From Planctomycetota bacterium (GTDB taxonomy: Bacteria > Planctomycetota > SZUA-567 > H5-PLA8), in the NCBI GenBank assembly GCA_026184295.1, contig JAHCJK010000042.1, positions 1-36,452 of the forward strand: DNA of 36,452 nucleotides. The letters run 5' to 3'. Numbering within the stretch: the stretch's first letter is position 1; every line of letters starts with the position of its first letter. The position numbers were made by a program, and so were the translations under genes. This document shows positions 17,704 to 26,115 of the stretch, piece after piece. The notes beneath the pieces are model-generated. The model ran no database searches and was not told where the DNA came from. It saw only the letters and a program-made list of their open reading frames with translations.

Positions 17704-19440
17704 TCAGGGCCTGGGCGGATCGGCCGTCTTGGCTTCGCCGGCCCTGGCCTCGGGCGTTTTCGCCTCGGGCGCGGGCTCGCCGCTCTTGGCCGCGCCGCCG
17801 CCCTGGCCGTAGCGGTCCTGCATCGCCTTGCGGATCTGTTCGATCTGGTCCTCGGCGCCGCCCTGCTTCCAGTTGTGCTCGGGGCGGCTCATGATGTCCT
17901 TGATCGTCGCGAGCACCTTCTCCGCGCCGGCCTTCTTGTCCTGGTTTTCCAGGGCGTGCGTGGCCATCTCGGTCGCCTCGGGGATGAACTCCGTATAGAA
18001 GCGCTGCGCGACTTCGTACATGCCGTGCCAGTGGGTGTAGTCGGGGGCCATCATCGAAGCGCCGTGGCGCGCGCGGCGGCCTTCGTGGTGCCAGAGCAGG
18101 AACCATGTCCACTCGATCTTTTCGTCGAACTCCGTCTTGGTCAGCAGCCCGTTGTCGCGCAGGGACTTCATCACGATCTGCCCCGGCTTGGCGAACTTCT
18201 CGTTGTAGAGCACCACCAGGTCGTCGTACTGCTTGTAGAAGTTGTTCACGTAGCCGGTGGTGTGGCAGGTGGTGCAGACGTCGCGCATGCGGTCGCGTTT
18301 CCGTTCCCAGGTATCGGTCACCTGCGCGCGGCGCTTTTCGGGGTCGGCCTCGGTCACGATCTTGTGGTTGGCGTCGGTGTCCATCAGCAGGCTCACCGGC
18401 GGGCGGTTGGTCCAGGAGATGCGCTCGCCCGGATCGTGGGTCACCTTGCCGCCGTTGCGCATGTTGCCGGACATGTGGCAGGTCGCGCAGGTGGGGGCCT
18501 GCGAGTAGTCCACGCCCAGCACCCACTTTTCGGCGTCGAGGTTCATCTTGTCCTTCAGGTCGCGGAACGCGACGCCGTGCTTGGATTCCTCGTAGATTTC
18601 CTTCTGCGGATGGTCGGGCCCGAGGTGGCACTTGCCGCAGTTTTCAGGCTGGCGCGCGCGGCGGGGGCTGAAATCGTGGCGGCTGTGGCAGGCCGAACAG
18701 GAACCGCGCGAGCCGTCCAGATTGATGCGCCCGATGCCGGTGTTCGGCCAGGTGCCGGGATGGAAGACCGGCTTGCCGTTGGAATCCTTGGCGATCTTGG
18801 CGACGGCGTCGAGGTTGGTCGGGTTGCCTTCGGCGTCGGGCTTCAGGTCGTCGAGCGTGATCATGCCGCCGTCGCCTTTGCGCAGGCCCACCTTGCTGCC
18901 GTGGCACTGCTGGCATCCGGAAAAGGCGCTGGCCATCCCGTTGACCTTGTCTCCGGCGCTGACCATGCCCGGCGTCGGCGAGTGCGGATTGAAGGAGACG
19001 CGCGAGCCTTCCACGGTCTCGGCGAGGAAGTTGTCGAGCGAGGCGAGGATGTTGCCGGCCTTGGAGTGGTGGCTGATGGAGAATTCCTTGAATTCCTTCT
19101 GGTGGCAGCGCCCGCAGTCCATCGGCGTCACCACCGTCGCGACGAGTTGCCCGTAGTGGTTGAAGGCATCGGCGTCGGTTTGCTTGGCCTGGTGGCATTC
19201 GACGCAGCCGACGCCCTTACGCGCGTGCGTGCTGCCTTTCCAGTGGTCGACGATGCCCTTGGTCTGCTGCGCGTGGCAGCTCACGCAGTTCTGCGAAGTC
19301 GCCGGGACGCTGACGTGCGGCTCTTTAAGGCCCGCTTCCTCGCTGCGCCGCGAGACCTCCATCCACTGCACCAGCACCAGCGAGCAGAGGAACAGAAACC
19401 CCAGCGCGCCGATGATGCTCTTCTTCGTCGTAAGCGTCAT
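17704..19440 (-). CDS. Octaheme c-type cytochrome, hydroxylamine oxidoreductase (HAO) family
   Basis: 578 aa. An N-terminal helix (about 8-26, SIIGALGFLFLCSLVLVQW) anchors or exports the protein. There are eight CXXCH motifs, with first cysteines at residues 52, 79, 109, 176, 248, 268, 318 and 389, the number found in HAO. After the last heme comes the family block WHHEGRRARHGASMMAPDY, then THWHGMYE. Tyr468 or Tyr475 in this block are candidates for the catalytic crosslinking tyrosine of oxidising HAOs; an alignment is needed to decide. The C-terminal tail (about 545-578) is Ala/Pro/Glu-rich. Family members oxidise hydroxylamine or hydrazine, or reduce nitrite, NO or hydroxylamine. The gene follows Rieske and cytochrome b genes at 31 nt, so it probably takes electrons from, or gives them to, a quinone-reacting complex outside the cytoplasmic membrane. 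Confidence 0.9.
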   Translation of the reverse strand: MTLTTKKSIIGALGFLFLCSLVLVQWMEVSRRSEEAGLKEPHVSVPATSQNCVSCHAQQTKGIVDHWKGSTHARKGVGCVECHQAKQTDADAFNHYGQLVATVVTPMDCGRCHQKEFKEFSISHHSKAGNILASLDNFLAETVEGSRVSFNPHSPTPGMVSAGDKVNGMASAFSGCQQCHGSKVGLRKGDGGMITLDDLKPDAEGNPTNLDAVAKIAKDSNGKPVFHPGTWPNTGIGRINLDGSRGSCSACHSRHDFSPRRARQPENCGKCHLGPDHPQKEIYEESKHGVAFRDLKDKMNLDAEKWVLGVDYSQAPTCATCHMSGNMRNGGKVTHDPGERISWTNRPPVSLLMDTDANHKIVTEADPEKRRAQVTDTWERKRDRMRDVCTTCHTTGYVNNFYKQYDDLVVLYNEKFAKPGQIVMKSLRDNGLLTKTEFDEKIEWTWFLLWHHEGRRARHGASMMAPDYTHWHGMYEVAQRFYTEFIPEATEMATHALENQDKKAGAEKVLATIKDIMSRPEHNWKQGGAEDQIEQIRKAMQDRYGQGGGAAKSGEPAPEAKTPEARAGEAKTADPPRP

Positions 19441-19471
19441 GCCTTGCTCCCCGATAACCCGCGCGCCCCGG

Positions 19472-20521
19472 TCAGTGCGCGACCAGCGCCTCCCACGCCG
19501 TCAGCGATACGATGGACAGCACCGCGGCGATGCCCATCCACACGCTGAATTCCGACTTCGGCCACCTGCGCCGCACCAGCCCATCGATGAACGGCCAGAC
19601 GAACATGGTGAAGACGATAAAGCCCATGCTCAGCACCGCCGCCGTGCCCGAAAAGAGCTTCAGCCAGCGGAAGGTCACGTAGAAGAACCACTCGGGCTTG
19701 ATCACTTCGGGCGTCGTGAGCGGGTCGGCCTTCGGCCCGATCGTCGCCGGCAGGATCGTCGCGAGCGTGCTCAGCAGGATCATCAGCACCAGCCCGATGA
19801 TCAGTTCGCTGTACAGGTGGTCGGGGAAGAAGTTGAAGGTCTTCGGCGCGCCCTTCGGTTCGTCCTCGAACTCGAATTCGGTGACGCCTTGCAGGCGCAG
19901 CAACGTGATGTGGATCCCCAGCAGCAGCACGATGGTGACCGGCAGCACCGCCGCGTGGAGCATGAAGAAGCGCGGCAGGGTGCGCTCGTTGTAGGCGTCG
20001 CCCGCCAGCATCAGCTTTTTCATGAAGCCGCCGATCACCGGCACGGTGTCGGTGATGTTCGCGCCCACCGTCGCGCCCCAGTAGCTCAATTGCTCGTACA
20101 CCAGGCTGTAGCCGGTAAAGCCGGTCTCCAGCGTGCAGAGCAGCAGGCACATCCCGATCATCCAGTTGAGTTCGCGGGGCTTGCGGTAGGCGCCGGTAAA
20201 GTAGACGCGCATCTGATGCAGGATCACGGCCGCGATCATCAGCGTCGCGCCCCACTTGTGGACGCTGCGCAGGTACCAGCCGAAGGCGGCCTCCTCGGAG
20301 ATGTAACGCACCGATTCGTACGCGGCCTTGCTGGAGGGCTCGTAATAGAAGGCGAGCAGGATGCCGGTGACGATCTGGACCACAAAGAGGTACGCGGGCG
20401 TCCCGCCGAGGCAGAACCACCAGCGTTTGAGATGGTTCGGGACGGGCTCGTTGGTCAGTTCGCGAAGCTGGTCGCCGCTGACCGGAATCCGTTCGCGGAT
20501 GAAATTGGCCAGCATGCCCAT
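19472..20521 (-). CDS. Cytochrome b6-type subunit fused to a subunit-IV-like half
   Basis: 349 aa from the ATG at 20521, which lies 1 nt after the Rieske stop with GGAGG nine bases upstream; an ATG at 20542 would overlap the Rieske gene. Heme ligands are His88/His102 and His189/His204. The intervals (13 and 14 intervening residues) match b6-type rather than bc1-type cytochromes. Cys37 in NHLKRWWFCLGG aligns with the b6 cysteine that holds the extra heme ci in b6f and Bacillus-type complexes. After the b6 part comes a subunit-IV-like region (from about 225) with FFPDHLYSELIIGL and the quinol-site motif PEWFF. Usually these are two genes. It forms a quinol-oxidising membrane complex with the Rieske protein. 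Confidence 0.92.
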   Translation of the reverse strand: MGMLANFIRERIPVSGDQLRELTNEPVPNHLKRWWFCLGGTPAYLFVVQIVTGILLAFYYEPSSKAAYESVRYISEEAAFGWYLRSVHKWGATLMIAAVILHQMRVYFTGAYRKPRELNWMIGMCLLLCTLETGFTGYSLVYEQLSYWGATVGANITDTVPVIGGFMKKLMLAGDAYNERTLPRFFMLHAAVLPVTIVLLLGIHITLLRLQGVTEFEFEDEPKGAPKTFNFFPDHLYSELIIGLVLMILLSTLATILPATIGPKADPLTTPEVIKPEWFFYVTFRWLKLFSGTAAVLSMGFIVFTMFVWPFIDGLVRRRWPKSEFSVWMGIAAVLSIVSLTAWEALVAH

Positions 20522-20522
20522 C

Positions 20523-21077
20523 TCAGCCGGCCTCCGGGCCATCGGGCCGTTCGGACGAGGCCTGCGGCAGGTACGCGAGCGGGACCTCGATGAAGAGCAG
20601 GCCGTTCTCGACCTTGAGCGGGTAGCGCGCGAGCTGCTGGCCTTTCGGCGGCCCGTCGATGCCCATGCCCTGAGCGTCGAACGCGCCGTTGTGGCATGGG
20701 CAGAAGAAGCGCTGGTGCTGCCCTTCCCAGTGGACCTTGCAGCCCAGGTGCGGGCAGGTGCTGGACAGCGCGATGAAATCCTGGGCTTCGCCCTGGTTGT
20801 CCTGGCGCGCGATGGCCACCGTCGCCCCCGAAGGCGCGGTGTAGGCGAGGGCGTCGCCCACCTTCAGGTCGGCCGCGCGCGCGACGTACAGCCAGCCGCG
20901 CGGCGTATCTTTGGCCGGGTAGAGGTACCGGCCGGCCACGGCGCCAAAGGCCCCGTACCCCGCCGCCAGGCCGCCGGCCATAAAGAGGGAGGAGACCGCC
21001 GTCAAAAAGGTCCGCCGTTCCGGCTGCGCGGGCTGGTCCGAAGGCTTTTCATGGCTCGAGTGGCTCATTATTTCCAT
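20523..21077 (-). CDS. Rieske 2Fe-2S protein of a b6f/bc-type complex
   Basis: 184 aa. A twin-arginine-like segment (RRTFLTAVSSLFM, residues 21-33) leads into one transmembrane helix ending near YGAFGAVAG. The cluster motifs are CPHLGC (Cys108, His110, Cys113) and CPCH (Cys126, Cys128, His129): two Cys and two His ligands plus the disulfide pair. It moves electrons from quinol at cytochrome b to the next carrier, here plausibly the octaheme protein encoded two genes downstream. The start is uncertain: ATGs at 21077 and 21068 are in frame and neither has a strong ribosome site. First gene of the Rieske/cyt b/octaheme operon; the upstream DNA is AT-rich. Confidence 0.93.
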   Translation of the reverse strand: MEIMSHSSHEKPSDQPAQPERRTFLTAVSSLFMAGGLAAGYGAFGAVAGRYLYPAKDTPRGWLYVARAADLKVGDALAYTAPSGATVAIARQDNQGEAQDFIALSSTCPHLGCKVHWEGQHQRFFCPCHNGAFDAQGMGIDGPPKGQQLARYPLKVENGLLFIEVPLAYLPQASSERPDGPEAG

Positions 21078-21411
21078 TCGAAATAGTCTATTAAAATAAA
21101 AGGACTTCTATGTATGATTTAATGCGGACGCCGGTAACCTCAAGCAAATTACCTATTAAATGATCGAAAAATGTTTCGCAATCTGGACCTAGAAGGTCCG
21201 ATTATAACTGGATCATTTACATCCGAATTCGGCGCACTATTGTTTCGCGGCGCCTCTCGCCGCGCCGCCGCAACCCCATTTCCCGGCCATGCCTTGCGAC
21301 ATCCCCGCGCCGCGTCCTGGCGCCGCAGGGCTTCCCCGTTGCTTTCAATACCTTCGTGCATAGCATGAGCGTTTCGCTGGTTGTTGCGTATGGATTGCGA
21401 GATCGATCGAT
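21078..21411. other. Divergent intergenic region, 334 nt, AT-rich at the Rieske side
   Basis: Bases about 21078-21240 are clearly AT-richer than the rest of the window. They contain a candidate minus-strand promoter (separate entry) and a small hairpin GGACC-TAGAA-GGTCC (21185-21199). The remainder (21240-21411) is GC-rich leader of the plus-strand TPR gene. I see no RNA gene or convincing ORF. Confidence 0.55.
21153..21181 (-). promoter_or_regulatory. Candidate promoter of the Rieske/cyt b/octaheme operon
   Basis: On the minus strand TTGCGA (21181-21176) and TAATAG (21158-21153) are separated by 17 nt, within AT-rich DNA. The match to sigma-70 boxes is partial (4 and 3 of 6), so other start points are possible. 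Confidence 0.25.
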
Positions 21412-24400
21412 ATGACGACGCCGCCCACGTTCAGTCCCGGGACGCCCGTGCCTCCTTCGCAGCCGCCCAAGCCGGGGTTCTCCACGGCCGCGATGGTGGT
21501 GATCGCCTTCGGGGGCTTTCTCGTCACGCTCATCCTCGGCGGCGCGGCGCTGGGCGTCTACCTTTATACGCAACGCTCGGCCTCGAACGGAGCCGGTGGT
21601 ACCGGCGGAACGGAAGGCAAGAGCGCCGATCCGGGCGGCGATTCCGGAAGCTCCAGCGGTTCGACGAATTCGAAGGGCGAAGCGGGGCCGTCGCAGCCGC
21701 AGCCTTCGGGCGATACGAGTCCCATCCCGGCCGATCCGGGGCTGAAGCCGAGCGAGGGCGATGCGCCCGAGGCCAAGCCCGTCGATCCCAACCTCGCCTC
21801 GGTGCTGGGCCGCGAGGGCGAGATCGACCGGCTCGACGTGCCCGTGGCGTTGCCGAAGGGGATGGTCGCGTTCATCTCCGGGCTGGACAAACTCGCGGCG
21901 TACAAGCCGCTCGACGCGATTCCGTTCCTGACCCAGGCGATCGAGACCAACGAAGAGAACTCCGACTACTTCACCGCGCGCGGATCGGCGTACGTGGTGG
22001 CCGAACGCATGGAGCAGGGCCTGCCCGACCTCCAGCGCGCGCTGCGCCTGAACCCGAAGAACCTGCTGGCCAGCCGCATGACGCGCCTGGCCTACCTGAT
22101 GATGGGCGATCAGATGAGCGCCTCGAAGTTCTACGGGCACGGCGGATCGTCGAACATCGACTTCCTGATCACGGAGGTCGGCGTCGGGTACGGCAACCGG
22201 GCCCTGGCGAAGCAGGGCGGCTACAAGATCGGCATGCGCGACGAACAGAAGGCCGCCGCCGCGGTCCAGAAGCTGCCCGTGGTCTCCCAGATGGTCGCGG
22301 GCGCCTACCGGTCCAACGACGGCCAGTCGGTGCAGGCGCTCTTCGCGCTGGGCGTGGAACAGCTTCGCGCCGGCGATTACGCCGCCGCGCGCAGCGGCTT
22401 CCAGGACGTGCTCGCGAAGTACCCGCAGGACTGGACCAGCCGGTATTACTACGCGCGCGCGCTGATGGGCACGGGCGACCCGGAACTGGCGCGCCGCGAA
22501 CTGACCTTTCTGCTCTGCTGGAAGCGCTTTTTGCCCGAGGCCTACGCGGCGCGGGCCATCTGCGCCGCGCGGCAGAACGACGGCCCGCGCGCCCGCGCCG
22601 ATTTGGAGATCGCCCGCAAGCTCGACCCGGCCAAGGCCGCGGAGGCCGAGCCCGAGGTCGCGAAGGTGCGGGCGCAGGCCGCGCCCGCGGGCGCGGAGAA
22701 GGACGCCCAGGCCTACGACGACCTGCTGCAGGCGGTCAAGGCGCGGCCCAGCTTCGAAGACCTGGTCGCCCGCTGCTCGCACCTGCGCCAGAGCGTGGAC
22801 GCGCGGCGCCTGCGCTGGGACGAACGCTACCAGATGGGCCTGTACGAACGCTGCGCGGCCGCGCGCGCGAAACGCGGCGACGCCGAACGGCTGTGCGACG
22901 TCGCCGACTACCTGTGGGAAAACCGCGAAGTCCGCGGCGTCCAGATCGTGCTCAACGGCGCGACCACCTGGTTCCGCCGCCAGACGCCGGACTCGGCCAC
23001 GATGGAAATCCAATTCGTGAAGGCGCTCGCGGAGGAAGGCTTGAACTTCAATCCGCGCAGCGGGCGCTGTTATGCGATCAAGGCCGACGTGCTGCTGATC
23101 AAGGAGAACAACCTGGAGGCGGCCACGCAGGCGGCCGGCCGGGCGGTGCAGTTGGCCCCGCGCCTGCCGCAGGCCTACATGTCGCTCTCCAACTGCTGCA
23201 AGGAATCCGCGACGCGCCTGCGCGAACGGGCCGCCGCCCTGCGCGCGCCCAAGACGGGCTCCCGCCGCGTCGTGGACCAGCACGGCAACTACCTGCGCGA
23301 CGAGACGTACCTGATCCCGGCGTCGGCCGAGGACCTGGCGCAGGCCGAGGCGTGCGACCGCGAGGCCGCCGTCTTCAAGGAGAAGGAACAGAAGTGCTTC
23401 GACGCCGCGCTGGCGTCCGCCAAGGGCACGCGCGAAGAACCCTACTACCAGGCGCTCATTTATTACCTGCGCAAGGACTACGCGAACGCGAAGACGTGGA
23501 TGGAAAAGGCCGTGGCCGAAAACCCGGGGAACGACAAGTTCCCCTTCGCGCTGGCCAACTGCATTCAGGCGCTGGGCGACCCGGACGGCTACCTGGAAGC
23601 CTTCGGGCGCGCGGTCAACAGGCAGGAGACCACCGCCGCCGTCTGGCTGCGCGTCGCCTGGGAAAAGATCGAACGCAACGCCTGGGATGCCGCGCGCAAG
23701 GCGCTGCTGCGCGCCCGCGAACTCGACCCCGCCGACGCGCGCATCCCGGCGTACACGGGCGTGATCGCGGAATTCGGCGCGCGCGACGCCGCGGAGGCCG
23801 AGGCGTGCTTCCGCATCGCGCTGGCGCTGGAAGAAGCGCGCGCGCGGGCCAACAACACGACCTTCCTGGCCGGGCCCACGACGCCGCTCAGCCCCGAGGA
23901 CGCCGGGCTGACGCTGATGCTGCGCCTCAAGGCCGCGCGCTATGCGTTTCAGCGCGATCCGGCCATGGCCGCGGAATACTACACCGCCACCGCCGCGATG
24001 GAGCCGCGCCTGAGCGCCTGGAAACTGGCCGAGCCGGTCAAGGCCGGCATGCTGCCCGACCCCGAACGTGACGCGCGCCAGAACACGATGGCCATGCCCC
24101 TGGTCTCGATCCTGAAGAACAACCGCATCTTCGCCGCGCAGGCGCTGATCAACGCCGGCAAGAACGCGGAGGCCGGCCCGCACATCGCCGAGGCCGAGAA
24201 CTTCATCAACCGCCTGCCCGCGGGCGGGGAAGCGTACCTGGATTTCGAACTCGAGCCGCAGTACGTCCCGTTCGTCGTCTCATCGATGTCGGAGTACGTG
24301 CGCCTGCTGAACGCGCAGATGCTGCTGCAGCAGGGCAAGAAGGACGCCGCCGTCGCGCTGCTCTATAAGGTGCGCTACTACCTGGCCAACCAGACCCAGC

Positions 24401-24477
24401 GGCAGCGCGCGACGAAGGACGATCCCATCCCGCCCCTTTACCAGCAGCTCGCGCGGCAGGCCGGCATCCGCAATTAA
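21412..24477 (+). CDS. Large membrane-anchored TPR protein
   Basis: 1021 aa. A Pro-rich tail (1-22) and one transmembrane helix (about 26-51, TAAMVVIAFGGFLVTLILGG) are followed by a Gly/Ser/Pro linker to about 115 and then almost entirely helical sequence. TPR-like pairs are visible at about 135-215 (LDAIPFLTQAIETNEENSDY, then ARGSAYV), 305-400 (GDYAAARSGFQDVLAKYPQD), 555-585 and 665-790 (NAKTWMEKAVAENPGNDKF). It shares its architecture, but not obvious sequence, with the PEGA-TPR pair. It probably scaffolds a periplasmic or envelope assembly; the partner is unknown. The ribosome site is weak. Transcribed divergently from the Rieske operon; its stop overlaps the convergent SGNH gene by 4 nt. 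Confidence 0.85.
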   Translation: MTTPPTFSPGTPVPPSQPPKPGFSTAAMVVIAFGGFLVTLILGGAALGVYLYTQRSASNGAGGTGGTEGKSADPGGDSGSSSGSTNSKGEAGPSQPQPSGDTSPIPADPGLKPSEGDAPEAKPVDPNLASVLGREGEIDRLDVPVALPKGMVAFISGLDKLAAYKPLDAIPFLTQAIETNEENSDYFTARGSAYVVAERMEQGLPDLQRALRLNPKNLLASRMTRLAYLMMGDQMSASKFYGHGGSSNIDFLITEVGVGYGNRALAKQGGYKIGMRDEQKAAAAVQKLPVVSQMVAGAYRSNDGQSVQALFALGVEQLRAGDYAAARSGFQDVLAKYPQDWTSRYYYARALMGTGDPELARRELTFLLCWKRFLPEAYAARAICAARQNDGPRARADLEIARKLDPAKAAEAEPEVAKVRAQAAPAGAEKDAQAYDDLLQAVKARPSFEDLVARCSHLRQSVDARRLRWDERYQMGLYERCAAARAKRGDAERLCDVADYLWENREVRGVQIVLNGATTWFRRQTPDSATMEIQFVKALAEEGLNFNPRSGRCYAIKADVLLIKENNLEAATQAAGRAVQLAPRLPQAYMSLSNCCKESATRLRERAAALRAPKTGSRRVVDQHGNYLRDETYLIPASAEDLAQAEACDREAAVFKEKEQKCFDAALASAKGTREEPYYQALIYYLRKDYANAKTWMEKAVAENPGNDKFPFALANCIQALGDPDGYLEAFGRAVNRQETTAAVWLRVAWEKIERNAWDAARKALLRARELDPADARIPAYTGVIAEFGARDAAEAEACFRIALALEEARARANNTTFLAGPTTPLSPEDAGLTLMLRLKAARYAFQRDPAMAAEYYTATAAMEPRLSAWKLAEPVKAGMLPDPERDARQNTMAMPLVSILKNNRIFAAQALINAGKNAEAGPHIAEAENFINRLPAGGEAYLDFELEPQYVPFVVSSMSEYVRLLNAQMLLQQGKKDAAVALLYKVRYYLANQTQRQRATKDDPIPPLYQQLARQAGIRN

Positions 24478-25865
24478 TCCTGAACGGGCGGCTTGTAGAA
24501 GCGCAGCGCCTTCAGCGCCGGAGGCTTGCCGTCCTTCGCGATCAGTTCCAGCGTGTGTTTGCCGTTGGGCAGGCCCGTGGCGAGCACCGTGGCGGTCTCG
24601 CGCGCGGGATCGGCGGCCTTGGGGGCGGTGTAGACGTCCTCGTACAGCGGCACGACCTTCCACTTCACCTGAAAGTTCTCGGGCGGCTTCTTCTTGCTCA
24701 TGTTCTTGCCGTAATCGAAGCTCCAGTCCTGCGGCTCGATCATCACGCGCCCGCTGGGGCTGGCGAACTTATCCTTCCCGCGGCCTTTGCCGTCCGCGCC
24801 GGTCACCGAACCCGAGAGGTCGAACTCGAAGTCCTTGCAGCTTTCGTCGAAGTTGCGGCAGGTGGCGGTCCATTCCTCCAGCACGGGCGTTTTGTCCCAG
24901 ACGACGCGCTTGATCGCGGGGAACCAGCCGCCGGGGGCGGTCGTCGGGCGCGTGATCGTGTAGCAGCCGGGGAACTCCGAAGGTTTCTTCCCGTCGATGC
25001 GCACCTCGGCCGAACCGCCCTCGCCCGGCGCGGCCAGCGCGAGCACCCGGTTGCCTTCGAATTCGACGGTGAGCTTGCCGTCCTTCCACGCGGCGTCCTT
25101 GCCGACTTCCACGGTGCGGACGAGGTCCTGCCATTCGTCCTTCGGTTCGTTGGGCAGGACGATCAGAAAACGCTTGAGCAGTTCGGCCATCAGCCACTGG
25201 CCCTGTTCGTTGGGGTGGACGTTGTCTTTCAGCAGGTCCTTGGGTTCCAGCTTGTGTTCCTTCAGGTAGTCGGCCCATTCCCAGCGCTGCGGCTGGAAGG
25301 CGCAGCGGTACTTCTTCGCGATCTCGGGCAGGAGGAAGTAGTTCATCTTGTCTTCCCATTCCTTCTGCGTCTGCCAGAAGTTGCCTTCGGCCTTCGGTTC
25401 GGGCCATTTGCTCGCGTGGTCCGACTGCATGATCACTTCCGAGGTCGTGCGCGAACGGATCAGTTTGATCAGCGCCTCGTATTCCTGGTGGCTGCCGTAG
25501 ACGTGGAAGACGACGAGGTCGGGGTAGAACGGGATCACGTCGTAGAGGGTCGTGCGCACCAGCAGTTGCGAGGCGAAGCCGCTGATCGCACGGTTTTCGA
25601 CGACGAGATCGGCGTTGGGGAAGCGGGCCTTCAGGTCGGCCTCGACGCGCTGGTGCCAGGTCCCCGCGGTGATCGACTGGCCGTAAAAGAGGATGCGCAC
25701 GGTGTTGCGGTGTTCGGGCGTGCTGGTGGCCAGCAGCGACATCGTACGCTGGATGTGTTTGCCGTATTCGGCGGTGTCCTTGGGCGGGACGAGCGGCGGG
25801 TACTCGGCCGCGGACGCGAACGGCGCGCAGAGCGCCAACACCATCATCCAAAGGGCACGGTTCAT
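24474..25865 (-). CDS. Secreted SGNH/GDSL-type hydrolase
   Basis: 463 aa from the ATG at 25865, supported by AGGAGG and by an immediate signal peptide (MNRALWMMVLALCAPFASA). The longer frame upstream has no ribosome site. Block I is FYGQSITAG with nucleophile Ser64 (GQSI instead of GDSL). Block II Gly is in NRAISGFAS. The catalytic pair is Asp214/His217 in DNVHPNEQGQ. The usual block III Asn may be replaced (VYGSHQEY). About 200 further residues form a beta-rich C-terminal domain (FEGNRVLALAAPGEGGSAEV) that may bind carbohydrate. Likely an exported esterase or deacetylase of acylated glycans. Divergent from the TonB receptor gene. Confidence 0.85.
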   Translation of the reverse strand: MNRALWMMVLALCAPFASAAEYPPLVPPKDTAEYGKHIQRTMSLLATSTPEHRNTVRILFYGQSITAGTWHQRVEADLKARFPNADLVVENRAISGFASQLLVRTTLYDVIPFYPDLVVFHVYGSHQEYEALIKLIRSRTTSEVIMQSDHASKWPEPKAEGNFWQTQKEWEDKMNYFLLPEIAKKYRCAFQPQRWEWADYLKEHKLEPKDLLKDNVHPNEQGQWLMAELLKRFLIVLPNEPKDEWQDLVRTVEVGKDAAWKDGKLTVEFEGNRVLALAAPGEGGSAEVRIDGKKPSEFPGCYTITRPTTAPGGWFPAIKRVVWDKTPVLEEWTATCRNFDESCKDFEFDLSGSVTGADGKGRGKDKFASPSGRVMIEPQDWSFDYGKNMSKKKPPENFQVKWKVVPLYEDVYTAPKAADPARETATVLATGLPNGKHTLELIAKDGKPPALKALRFYKPPVQD

Positions 25866-26025
25866 GACAGCCTCCTTGCGCATGCGTGGCCGAGCGCTGC
25901 GTTGTTCTGCCATGACGGCCGAACGCGCGCAAATGCGTCCACGGGAAGCCCAGGCCATGGATCGCATAAGGAATGGATTTTAAGAAGGTTGCAGAGGTCC
26001 TAAGGCGAACCTAATGGGGTGAGTT

Positions 26026-26065
26026 TTGTCGCTTTTCCGTCACTTCGAGTTCATTATCGCGACAA
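26026..26065. promoter_or_regulatory. Inverted repeat upstream of the sigma-54 promoter (possible enhancer site)
   Basis: TTGTCGC (26026-26032) and GCGACAA (26059-26065) form 7-bp inverted arms separated by 26 nt. They lie about 50-90 nt upstream of the -24 element, where enhancer-binding regulators often bind. A chance occurrence cannot be excluded. Confidence 0.35.
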
Positions 26066-26115
26066 TGGCATCATGTGCCGTTCACACAAGTCGCCAAGTT
26101 CCAAGGACTCCGACG

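Noticed and set aside
21217..24183. Long minus-strand open frame (988 aa) opposite the TPR gene
   Set aside because: Same low-complexity antisense composition. The plus-strand product has a transmembrane helix and TPR repeats.
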